Below are positions 12,680 to 22,802 of a stretch of 64,000 nt of DNA, one piece after another. A model generated the notes under the pieces. That model was not told the DNA's origin, searched no databases, and saw nothing but the letters and a program-made list of their open reading frames with translations. Source of the DNA: Bolinopsis microptera (Eukaryota > Ctenophora > Tentaculata > Lobata > Bolinopsidae); contig NC_087076.1 in assembly GCF_026151205.1 (NCBI RefSeq), positions 16,277,919-16,341,918 on the forward strand, in the 5' to 3' direction. The position numbers and the translations under genes are program-made. How positions within the stretch are numbered: the first letter of the stretch is position 1; each line of letters starts with the position of its first letter.

Positions 12680-15600
12680 GACATGTCTCCAATGTCTCCC
12701 GCACCTTATCTTTTCGAAAAAGACAAAGACATTGGAGACATTGGAGACATTGGAGATATTGGAGACGCAGCTTTTGGAGACATTGGAGACATTGGGGACA
12801 TTGGGGACATTAGGGACATTAGAGACACAGCTTTTGGAGACATTAAAGACATTGGGGACATTGGGGATATTGGAGACATTGGGGACATTAGGGACATAAA
12901 ATGGATATTAGGGGCATTGGAGACATTGGAGACACAGCTTTTGGAGACTCCTCCTCCTCCTCCTCCTCCTCATCCTCCTCCTCCTCCTCCTCAGTCCTCC
13001 TCCTCCTCAGTCCTCCTCAGTCGTTCTCCTCCTCCTCCTGAGTCCTCCTCCTGGGACCTGGGTCCTCCTCCTGGGTCCTCCTCCGGACCTCCTGGGTCCT
13101 CCTCCGGACCTCCTGGGTCCTCCTCCGGACCTCCTGGGTCCTCCTCTTCCTGGGTCCTCCTCCTCCTCTTCATCCTCCTCCTCTTCCTCCTCAATCATCA
13201 GTCCTCCTCCTCAATCCTCCTCCTCATCCTTCTCGTCAGTCCTCCTCCTCCTCAGTCCTCCCCAAGTCCCCCTCCTCCTCAGTCCTCCCCCAGTCCCCCT
13301 CCTCCTCCTATTCAGTCTTCCTCCTCCTCCTAAGTTGACAGTTCTCCTCAGTCCTCCTCCTTCTCAGTCCTCCTCCTGAGTCCTCTTCCTGAGTCCTCCT
13401 CCTGAGTCCTCCTCCTCTTCCTGAGTCCTCCTCCTCCTAGGTCCTCCTCCTTCTCCTCCTCCTCCTCCTCCTCAGTCCTTCTCCTCCTCCTCCTCCTCCC
13501 TCTCTCTCATCCTCCTCAGCCATCCTCCTCAGCCATCCTCCTCAGCCATCCTCCTCAGCCATCCTCCTCAGTACTCCTCAGTCCTCCTCCTCATCCTTCT
13601 CCTTAGTCCTCCTCCTCCTCAGTCCTCCCCAGTCCCCCTCCTCCTCCTCAGTTTTCCTGAGTCCTCCTGAGTCCTCCTCCTCCTGAGTCCTCCTCCTGGG
13701 TTATCCTCCTAGGTCCTCCTCCTTCTCCTCCTCAGTCCTTCTCCTCCTCCCTCCTCAGTCCTCCTCCTCATCCCTGTCAGTCATCCTCCTCAGCCATCCT
13801 CCTCAGCCCTCCTCAGTCCTCCTTCTCCTCCTCAGTCCTCATCCTCAGTCCTCCTCTTCAGTCCTCCTCCTCCTGGGTCCTCTTCATCCTCCTCCTCTTG
13901 CTCCTCAGTCCTCAGTCCTCCTCCTCATCCTTCTCGTCAGTCCTCCTCCTCCTCAGTCCTCCCCAGTCCCCCTCCTTCTCCCCCTATTCAGTCTTCCTCC
14001 TCCTCCTATTCAGTCCTCCTCCTTCTCATTCCTTCTAAGTCCTCCTCCTGAGTCCCCCCTCCTCTTCCTCCTGAGTCCTCCTTCTGGTTCATCCTCCTCC
14101 TAGTTCCTCCGCCTTCTCCTTCTCCTCCTCAGTCCTTCTCCTCCTGCTCCTCCTCCTCAGTCATCCTCTTCAGTACTCCTCAGTCCTCCTCCTTCTCAGT
14201 CCTCTTCCTGAGTTCTCCTCCTCCTCCTGAGTCCTCCTTCTGGGTCCTCCTCCTCCTAGGTCCTCCTCCTTCTCCTCCTCAGTCCTACTCCTCCTCGTCA
14301 GTCCTCTTCCTCCTCCTCCTCCTCCTCCTCCTCCCTCTCAGTCATCCTCCCCAGCCATTCTCCTCAGCCATCCTCCTCAGTCCTCATCCTCCTCCTCAGT
14401 CATCCTCCTCCTGGGTCTTCCTCCTCTTCATCCTCCTCAGTCCTCAGTCCTCCTCCTCATCCTTCTCGTCAGTCTTCTTCATCCTCAGTCCTCCCCCAGT
14501 CCCCCCTCCTCCTCCTTCTACTATTCAGTCCTCCTCCTCCTCAGTTCTCCTCAGTCCTCTTCCTTTTCAGTCCTCCTGAGTCCTCCTCCTCCTCTTCCTC
14601 CTGAGTCCTCCTCCTGGGTCCTCATCCTCCTAGGTCCTCCTCCTTCTCCTTCTCCTCAGTCCTTCTTCTCCTCCTCCATCCTCCTCAGTCATCCTATTCA
14701 GCCATCCTCCTCAGTACTCCTCAGTCCTCCTCCTTCTCTGTCCTCCTCAGTCCTCTTCCTGAGTCCTCCTCCTAGGTCTTCCTCCTCTTCATCCTCCTCA
14801 GTCCTCAGTCCTCCTCCTCAGTCCTCCTTCTCATCCTTCTCGTCAGTCTTCTTCATCCTCAGTCCTCCCCCAGTCCCCCTCCTCCTCCTCCTATTCAGTC
14901 CTCCTCCTCCTCAGTTCTCCTCAGTCCTCTTCCTTTTCAGTCCTCCTGAGTCCTCCTCCTCCTCTTCCTCCTGAGTCCTCCTCCTAGGTCCTCATCCTCC
15001 TCCTCAGTCATCCTCCTCCTGGGTCTTCCTCCTCTTCATCCTCCTCAGTCCTCAGTCCTCCTCCTCATCCTTCTCGTCAGTCTTCTTCATCCTCAGTCCT
15101 CCCCCAGTCCCCCTCCTCCTCCTTCTACTATTCAGTCCTCCTCCTCCTCAGTTCTCCTCAGTCCTCTTCCTTTTCAGTCCTCCTGAGTCCTCCTCCTCCT
15201 CTTCCTCCTGAGTCCTCCTCCTGGGTCCTCATCCTCCTAGGTCCTCCTCCTTCTCCTTCTCCTCAGTCCTTCTTCTCCTCCTCCTCCCTCTCAGTCATCC
15301 TCCTCAGTCATCCTATTCAGCCATCCTCCTCAGTACTCCTCAGTCCTCCTCCTTCTCTGTCCTCCTCAGTCCTCTTCCTGAGTCCTCCTCCTAGGTCTTC
15401 CTCCTCTTCATCCTCCTCAGTCCTCAGTCCTCCTCCTCAGTCCTCCTTCTCATCCTTCTCGTCAGTCTTCTTCATCCTCAGTCCTCCCCCAGTCCCCCTC
15501 CTCCTCCTCCTATTCAGTCCTCCTCCTCCTCAGTTCTCCTCAGTCCTCTTCCTTTTCAGTCCTCCTGAGTCCTCCTCCTCCTCTTCCTCCTGAGTCCTCC

Positions 15601-18600
15601 TCCTAGGTCCTCATCCTCCTAGGTCCTCCTCCTTCTCCTTCTCCTCAGTCCTTCTCCTCCTCCTCCCTATCAGTCATCCTCCTCAGTCATCCTATTCAGC
15701 CATCCTCCTCAGTACTCCTCAGCCCTCCTCCTTCTCTGTCCTCCTCAGTCCTCTTCCTGAGTCCTCCTCCTCCTCCTGAGTCCTACTCCTGAGTCCTCCT
15801 CCTGGGTCCTCCTCCTCCTGGGTCCTCCTCCTCCTAGGTCCTCCTCCTCAGTCATCCTCCTCAGCCATCCTCCTCAGCCATCTTCCACAGCCATCCTCCT
15901 CAGCCATCCTCCTCAGCCATCCTCCTCAGCCATCCTCCACAGCCATCCTCCTCAGCCATCCTCCTCAGCCATCCTCCTCAGTACTCCTCAGTCCTCCTCC
16001 TTCTCAGTCCTCCTCAGTCCTCTTCCTGAGTCCTCCTCCTGAGTCCTCATCCTCCTCCTTCTCCTCCTGAGTCCTCTTCCTGGGTCATCCTCCTCCTAGA
16101 TCTTCCTCCTTCTCCAATCATACATCTACGTCTCCAGTGTCTCCAATGTCTCCAATGTCTCCAAAAGCTTTGTCTCCAATGTCTCCAATGTCTCCAATGT
16201 CTCCAATGTCTCCAAAAGCTGTGTCTCCAATGTCTCCAATGTCTCCAGGACATGTCTCTGCACCCTATCTTTTCAAAAAAGACAAAAGACATTGGAGACA
16301 TTGGAGACATGTCACCCCCCCCCCTGTAAGCTACAACAGATATTATAGCAGGTATTACAGTTGCAATTATCATCATTGTACTGCATGTATAATGTATGTT
16401 ACATTATACAGCATGTTTAATGTATGTTACATTGTACTGCATGTATAATTTATGTTACATTGTACTGCATGTATGATGTATGTTACATTGTACAGTATGT
16501 ATAATGTATATTATATTGTACAGCATGGTTCTCTCACTATGTGGTATTTTGGTGCCGCACCGTATGAATGGTGTAATTTCTAAATTCACCTCCTAAATCC
16601 AGACTCCTCACTCCAGCTGCTAATATCAGAGTTCTGGTCAACAGAATCTAGATTCTAGAGTACACCAAATTTACTGCTACTAATGTGTTACTATGTGTTA
16701 CTATGTGTTACTATGTGTTACTATGTGTTACTATGTGTTACTATGTGTTACTATGTGTTACTATGTGTAACTATGTGTTACACATGTGTTACTATGTGTT
16801 ACTATGTGTTACTATGTGTTACTATGTGTTACTATGTGTTACTATGTGTAACTATGTGTTACACATGTGTTACTATGTGTTACTATGTGTTACTATGTGT
16901 TACTATGTGTTACTATGTGTTACTATGTGTTACTATGTGTTACTATGTGTTACTATGTGTTACTATGTGTTACTATGTGTTACTATGTGTTACTATGTGT
17001 TAATATGTGTTACTATGTGTTACTAATGTGTTACTATGTGTTACTATGTGTTACTAATGTGTTACTATGTGTTACTAATGTGTTACTATGTGTTACTATG
17101 TGTTACTAATGTGTTACTATGTTACTAATGCCGTGTTATCCCAGTAAGAGGTACATGATCGGGCCCACCAGCTGTAGCATGCCCGACAGCAGGGTCAACG
17201 TGACAGTGCTCCGTCCCTCCAGTGACATTGAGAGTTTAGTCCTGTGTATTGGGTATAATGCTCACTACTTCGTCTACCTTATACATAGTGGTATGTACAT
17301 GGTATTTCGTGTATTGTTCTATTTTGTACAGAGTGGTATGTACGTGGTATTTCGTGTATTGTTCGGAGTGTGACTCTAAAAATGCTGAGATAAATAACAA
17401 TGGCAATTTTGTGCAGATTTTGTGCAGAGAGTCAGAGAGTGCGAGTTTATAAAATACTAATACTATACAATATGTAGATACCGTGCAGTGTTTCATCATT
17501 TCCAAGTCTGAAGAGTAGAGCGGCACCATGTTATGTGCATTATTTATTTTTGATTCATCATCTAATTCCAATATATCTATAATGATTATTTATATTTAAT
17601 TTAAACAAATATCTGCAGGATTCCTTGTGGAATGTAAACACGGTGAAGCGGAGGGCGAAACGCAGTGTGTAATGTTCTTCAGCATGGCTGGTTATGTGTT
17701 CGTGTACTCACCTCCTACTGTCCTCCACTGTATAGATGCCAGGTGACTGTTCAGGATCAATTAGTTATCCATTGGTTATTTATTGATTATTAGTTTTTTG
17801 ACAAATAAATGTGAATTTTACGAAAAGTTAGAGCTTATAATACTACAGGGAATAATGCTCCAACACGTGCAAATTCTTAGAGCGCATGTTCACTAATGAA
17901 AACGCTCTCAATTTTTGTTCGACTTCTAGGGAAGGGCAGGATTAGGTTCCGAGAAAGTTAGTTTAACAAAAGGTACAGTGGAGCTGCACGTGCCTGCTTC
18001 ACTTATTTACTCACCAGTTGGTGTTATGAGGTCCAGGAACAAACACAGGCTTATGAACTATTAAATCCTTAAATGTTTCTACCATTTATTTAGTCTGACT
18101 ACCTCTTCAAGGGAAATTTAAGATTTATTCCAAACAATAACCGACAGTGCAGGTGGTTAAAGTTCACATGTTTCTTTACCAGCCATCTGACCGCGGTTTA
18201 CCCTCCAGTTCAATGGAGTTAATTTCATCCTGCTGGATGAAATTTCAATTTAAGTAATGCTTTTCAACTCCAGGACCGTAAATGTGTTGTTCCACTAAAT
18301 TAACACGACCATCTTGAGGATGACCTGATCAAGCTTCACTGGCTGAATATAAAGAAACTTATTGCATTCAAAATCTTACTACTATCTGATAGTTCCTTGC
18401 TAGGATTGGCTCTAACTTAATAATATCTGCAAGACATGTTCAGATACTCACATCATGGTCACTCATTGAAACTGATTATCCCATATTTCAAATTCTAAGT
18501 TTAGTGAGCGTACTATCTTATCTGAAGTGGCTCCTAATTCTAAGTTTAGAACTATCTTATCTGAAGTGGCTCCTAATTCTAAGTTTAGAACTAGATCTTA

Positions 18601-21600
18601 TCTGAAGTGGCTCCTAATTCTAAGTTTAGTGAGCGTACTATCTTATCCGAAGTGGCTCCTAATTCTAAGTTTAGTACTATCTTCTCTGAAGTCAAAATTT
18701 TTGGAACGTTTTTCTGAAAACCACTTTTCTCCACGTTTCATGGGACCCTGTTCATTATTTAATTAGCCGAAAATATTGTGTGAAAAATCCTCATATTGTT
18801 TGTCCGTTAATGTCCGCCAATGTCCGTCCGAGCCCGTCAATGTTCGCTCATATCCCAAAAACACGTCCGTTGTCTCATAGAATCCAAAAAGGACAGGACA
18901 TAGGCGGACATGTCACCCCCTCCACTACAGCATTTGAGATCTTACTGTTAACATACAGTCACTGAAGTCCAAGCTCAACTATGATATTATATAGAAATTC
19001 AGAACTAAGGTATTTTAGCATGGCGTTATATATTAGTCCCGATCGTGTAATTCACTCAGGTGCTGTGTAATTTAATTGCAGTAAAATTGTATCTTTAACA
19101 ATTTCAATTTTTCCTGATACCTTATGTTTCAAAATACCGCGATGTAACCAGCCCCCAGTCAGGGAGCATCAGATTCTAAAATCTCCATATGTACGCTAAT
19201 ATCTGTCTGTCCCTGCATTCATGTCATCAGCTGTTTTGACTGCCACTGCACTGTGTATTCAATAGCATCGCACAAATTTGGAAAAACTTCAAGAGACTTA
19301 TAAACAGCATATCCATCTGATTGATTTAGATTCATTGTCCATTGACCATCGTTCATTTCAATTTTCAGCTCGACCCACCTTACAAGAAACAGTATGGTGT
19401 TTGAAGACGTGCCCCTACCCTGTTCTCTCACCATCGACCTGCAAGGTTTGTCAGAAAGCAATTTAAAGGGTTACACTGTAAATATCGAATGAAAAATTTA
19501 GAGAATGCACTATATTATTATTAATAAGGAATGTACAGATATTTCCTCAGATTATGTTCAGCATGCTGGCAAGGAGATGCCTCTGTGTCCCTTGAAACTT
19601 ATGTCGGGGGACCCTGCATTAATAGTCAATCAGTCTACCATATACCGGGTAAGATAGTGTTCAGAACTGGATTATTAGATGACAGTTTGTTAACTTTTAG
19701 AGTGGAGGCTGTTATCATTTGATCTTACTAGCCCTTCTGTTTCTATAGATTCTGATTATTTTACTCTTTTTAGATTGAGCTGAAGTCGGAAGATATCTTA
19801 TCTCGGTACAAGTCTATTTCTTGTCCTGCAACCTGGTCCTTCCTCATGCATCTCGCAGTAGATCATCTCAAAGAATTGAAGGTAGAATATTGTCTCAAAT
19901 TATGTATTTATGATATTTTGATTAGAAGATGCTATACTGGCCAACAATTTTCGCCAAGCAATCTGATTGAACAATATTTTTATTTTCAGTTGGCTCACAA
20001 GATGTTGCTACATTCGATGGCAGTGTATCCTAGCAGTAAGATTTCAGAGCTTATCAAGGAATTCTTACTCACAGCTAGTCATGTAACTCTATTCGAACAG
20101 GTACAAAGTAAATACCCCGTCCAGCATAATCTCGCAACGTAAAAATTATAATCATTTTTTGAAGAAGTTGGAGCCTCAAGCCTGGAGGTTAAATGTCTAA
20201 AAATATTTCGGCGTATATATATATCGAGAGCACGTTTCATTGATTTTTTCATGCGATTTGTATGAGATTTCACCCGTGTATGCAATTTGTGTTCCCGGGT
20301 AGGTGGCACATGTTTCGGTGGTTAAATAACACCTAGGACTCCTAAACCACCAGGAAAACTAATTAGCATAGTGAGACATATCGGTCACAGAATAACAGAT
20401 AAAATTGTCTTACCGGTAACCGCGAGTCAAAATAAGTAGAAATGCGCGCGCAATGAGACAAAATTTAATTTATTTTCGTTCCTGAGCTGGCTGCATGGCG
20501 TGATGAAAACAAACCCCTACACACTTGCTATCTCTAAGAAATGATTTAGTTTCAAATTTCGTCAAGTTCTCGAAATATTTGCTTACACCCGAAATATTTT
20601 CGAGTAACTGTTTTCTTTACAGGAGGGAATCACAAATGACATGCTGAGTGCCATGCCTTATGCTAACGAAGATCCCCAGCTAGCAGTACTGGATCGGAAC
20701 AGAATATTGAAGATATCAAACATTTTCCAGACAATAACGAAGCCTATGTTGACCTCCCAGAAGGTCCTCAACATCGTCACTTACGCCGGCCCCTTCATCA
20801 GGTTTTTTCCCTAATTTTGGACTGCCAATTTTGATATAAATTTAAGGGCTAAGGCAAAATCTCGCAACTAAATCGCACTTATCAGGTCTAGTGTTAGATG
20901 TGGGAAACAGTGGTGAGGTGATGGACATATAACCATCCAAATACCAGAATGGGTCCTAAAGCTGTTCCGGGATCCGAAAAGAACTAGCGCTATATCCCTG
21001 GAATATTATCCCGAGATTGCTTATGGGTCGTTCACATATTACGTAATCAGGCGGGGGGGGGGGGGTTCCAAATGATTAAGCTAGTATAATTTGACACAAT
21101 AGCTATGTGTAAAAATTATTACGGAGGGGGGGGGGGGTAAAAATTGTCGTCCGTACTCCGACTTACTTCTAACAAGTTCCATATTACCCCAGGTTTAACT
21201 TAGAAGAATTTGTGACGCGCTGTGCTCCAATGGTATCGCATACCCCGGGGGCAACGACCCATTCAACGTCACGGTCATCTATATCTGGTCCAAGCAGTAC
21301 TGCACCCTCTAGCAGTGCCAACAGTACAAGCTCTAATGAGGACATCCAGTCCCTCTCCTCTCACTGTAATGATTCGGACGACGAGGAGAAGTTGCTGGCC
21401 GACACGATCTGCAATGCACTGGAGTATCACATCAAACGGAGATTTAATGAGACTCTCCGTTTGAAACATTGCCAAGACGCAGCTAAGCAATACTTCCTCA
21501 ATCTGGCTAAACAGTGCAGAATAGTGCTGTCCCTGGTGTTGATATCGACAGGGAGAACTCCAGATTGGTATCCAGAATCTGACTGTTTGCAGGAAGATGT

Positions 21601-22180
21601 GCCTGAACCTGGCATCGGAGCTCTACTTAAACTGTTAGACGTTCTAAAGTACACTATGATACAGTTAGGGTGCCCTGCTCCAATTACTTTCGAGTGGGTG
21701 CATGTCTACAGTGCATATAAAGCGCTGTCGACGGAACTGTTCTTGAGAAGACTCTCGACCAAGTCGGTCAAGGTTACCCCTACGACGGTGAAAAAGTTTT
21801 TGTCGATGCTCCCAAAAGACTCAGAATCACAGATACTGTGCAGTGCTCTAGTCTCCTCACTATCCCGCAGCCAAGCATTGCAAGCTCTCAAAGCTTGGGA
21901 CAGCCCCACTTATCGCAGTTTTACTGCACAGAATTACCTGGTAGCACTGCGAAACAAGGTGGGATCAGGTCTCCGCAGTCCGGCTGAACCTGTCTCTGAC
22001 ACACCAAGCTACCTTCGTACTCATCCCTTTATCCCTGTTAACAGTTTCTACTCGTATCTCTATCACAAGATTCAGGCCCCCGATCTGGCTAGGAAGTTGC
22101 AGGCTCTGAGTGACATGAGCATGGAGAAGACTAGGGAGAGGGAAACGGACGGTACACTGAGAGGCATTACTTTTTACTAG
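8770..22180 (+). CDS. GSAP: Gamma-secretase-activating protein (pigeon homologue), complete
   Basis: There are fourteen coding exons: 8770-9049, 9249-9364, 10174-10246, 10407-10450, 12175-12282, 12485-12615, 17145-17290, 17619-17742, 19369-19445, 19551-19648, 19774-19881, 19990-20100, 20623-20801 and 21193-22180 (TAG). All phases match and the sum is 2583 nt, 860 aa, close to vertebrate GSAP (about 850). Recognisable blocks in order are [74 protein letters not shown] and, near the end, [20 protein letters not shown] and [15 protein letters not shown] is a cytosolic, mostly membrane-associated factor reported to bind gamma-secretase and the APP stub; its C-terminal part is the active fragment in mammals, and pigeon is the fly homologue. 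A Ser-rich acidic insert follows residue ~540. Start at 8770 ([10 protein letters not shown]) fits family alignment; an in-frame ATG at 8749 is the alternative. Several introns are filled with transposons and tandem arrays. Confidence 0.92.
9765..10125. repeat. Tandem array of TACTGTACAGTGTG units
   Basis: A 23-35-bp unit built from TGAATATACTGTACAGTG and TACGGTGTGTAA is repeated about a dozen times in GSAP intron 2. The core ACTGTACAGT is a perfect palindrome, so single strands could form many small hairpins. Open frames across it are repeat artefacts. Confidence 0.85.
10681..12014. mobile_element. Fold-back element with 8-bp target duplication (hAT-like)
   Basis: Perfect terminal inverted repeats GGCAATTCAGTAG / CTACTGAATTGCC bound 1334 bp, with the 8-bp direct repeat AGAAATTG at 10673-10680 and 12015-12022. 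The inverted arms extend over about 400-550 bp each. They contain tandem CACGGTTAAGG-type units, then a unique block with TTCCCGCTATGAATAAAC repeated in reverse near 11640. A 300-bp loop separates the arms. There is no transposase frame. An 8-bp duplication fits hAT (also P or Merlin) elements; the fold-back arms with internal arrays resemble classical foldback elements. It sits in GSAP intron 4. Confidence 0.85.
12632..16324. mobile_element. G-run/C-run terminated inverted-repeat element (copy B)
   Basis: It opens with a run of about 47 G followed by TGACATGTCTCCAATGTCTC and closes with GGAGACATTGGAGACATGTCA plus 10 C, an exact inverse. TGTAAG flanks both sides (12626-12631 and 16325-16330) and is read as the target-site duplication. 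Both ends hold the motif GACATTGGA in tandem, and both hold a near-identical spacer (GCACCTTATCTTTTC / GCACCCTATCTTTTC). The 3.1-kb centre is CTCCTC-type satellite. No transposase frame is present. The element fills GSAP intron 6, between exons 12485-12615 and 17145-17290. Confidence 0.8.
12945..16110. repeat. CTCCTC/AGTCCT polypyrimidine satellite with higher-order units
   Basis: About 3.2 kb of almost pure pyrimidine strand is made of CCTCCT and CAGTCCTCCT variants. Larger units recur: the block CTTCTCGTCAGTCTTCTTCA appears four times between about 14460 and 15480, marking higher-order repeats of several hundred bp. The long Pro/Ser-rich frames are repeat artefacts, not proteins. It is the core of the G-run element copy B. 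Confidence 0.9.
16380..16530. repeat. Short ATGTATGTTACATTGTAC repeats
   Basis: Four to five imperfect copies of a ~35-bp unit (GTACTGCATGTATAATGTATG, TTACATTGTACAGCATG variants) lie between element copy B and the decamer array in GSAP intron 6. Confidence 0.75.
16683..17116. repeat. Decamer array ATGTGTTACT (about 40 copies)
   Basis: There is near-perfect tandem repetition of TATGTGTTAC over about 430 bp with a few 11-13-bp variants (ACACATGTGTTAC, ACTAATGTGTTAC). It ends about 30 bp before GSAP exon 7 (acceptor at 17142-17144), so it abuts the likely branch-point region. The frame of repeated MCYYVLLC peptides is an artefact. Confidence 0.9.
17271..17370 (+). repeat. 45-bp tandem duplication carrying two GTATGT splice donors
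   Basis: AGTGGTATGTAC followed by GTGGTATTTCGTGTATTGTT-like sequence occurs twice, 45 bp apart. The first copy supplies the exon 7 donor used in my GSAP model (exon end 17290, donor GTATGT). The second copy offers the same donor at 17336, also in phase, and would lengthen the exon by 15 codons with no stop. Confidence 0.65.
18490..18690. repeat. Tandem 38-45-bp repeat in GSAP intron 8
   Basis: Five copies of CTGAAGTGGCTCCTAATTCT with AAGTTTAG and variable ACTATCTTAT linkers. No gene is visible here. Confidence 0.8.
18690..18925. mobile_element. Degraded relic related to the G-run elements
   Basis: The stretch CTGAAAACCACTTTTCTCCA and following bases match the interior of element copy A (4960-4990 region). 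A later part ends GGACATGTCACCCCC, the same terminus as element copy B. In between are short TGTCCGCCAATGTCCG units. No intact opposite end was found, so this is a partial or rearranged copy. Confidence 0.55.
21044..21140. repeat. Two G runs flanking a small element in GSAP intron 13
   Basis: GGGTCGTTCACATATTACGTAA precedes a run of about 14 G, and about 65 bp later ATTACGGA precedes another run of about 13 G. The two runs are in direct, not inverted, orientation, so this differs from copies A and B. It may be a small MITE; no target duplication was found. Confidence 0.5.
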
Positions 22181-22802
22181 ATTATAATCGATCAGGAATT
22201 TAATCATATCCATTTCAAGACACTAAAGGGGACCTGTGGTTTTAAAATAGCACTTTTTTTGGTATGATATTAGATTTCTGAGTAATAAATTATGTTCTTA
22301 ATTTTATATTAGTCAACTGAACTTGGACATAAGTATAATCGCAAATTTTGTGCGATTCCATAAACCCATAAATCCAATTTTTATTTTTAAACATTGCAAA
22401 GTAGGACATCGCTGGCGATGCCTATTACATGATTTAAATCATTGCATTATGTGACGTTGTTTATTTAGGTTTAGTTTTTCTAGTGAACAATTGATACTGT
22501 CTTTACTTTAACAAAAGCTATAAAATGTAAAACAAAATAATATAGCGAATTAAATCCTATGTTTTTATACGATTATAATGTATGAGATTGTTTAACAGTT
22601 TATTGCTGATGACATACTTTATCACTGTTTCAAATAAATCCTACAAGTAGACAACATCAATTTTTATATCAAATCAAAAATTCATTGATCCATCTCAGTT
22701 CATTCAGATCAGCAATTATTGCTTATCTGAAATATTCAGATGATTTAAATAGTAAATAAATAGGTCCCTTAAAGTTCATGTTTTGGTGGGACTTAATAAA
22801 TC
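22181..22802. terminator. Convergent 3' region between GSAP and the ETS gene
   Basis: AT-rich sequence separates two stop codons facing each other. AATAAA on the plus strand is at about 22633-22638 (CAAATAAATCC), and TTTATT (AATAAA on the minus strand) is at about 22457 and 22596. Poly(A) sites for both genes are therefore plausible here, and the 3' UTRs may overlap. Confidence 0.5.

Noticed and set aside
12434-13333. 299-codon frame with poly-Gly, Asp-Ile-Gly and Pro/Ser-rich parts
   Set aside because: Only its first part overlaps GSAP exon 6 (12485-12615). The rest reads through the G run and the CTCCTC satellite after a good splice donor, so it is an artefact.
16047-16448. Frames rich in RHWRHW or MSPMSP repeats
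   Set aside because: They are translations of the 9-bp GACATTGGA array at the end of transposon copy B.
16683-17109. Long frames of repeated MCYYVLLC peptides
   Set aside because: They are translations of a decamer array that is open in several frames.
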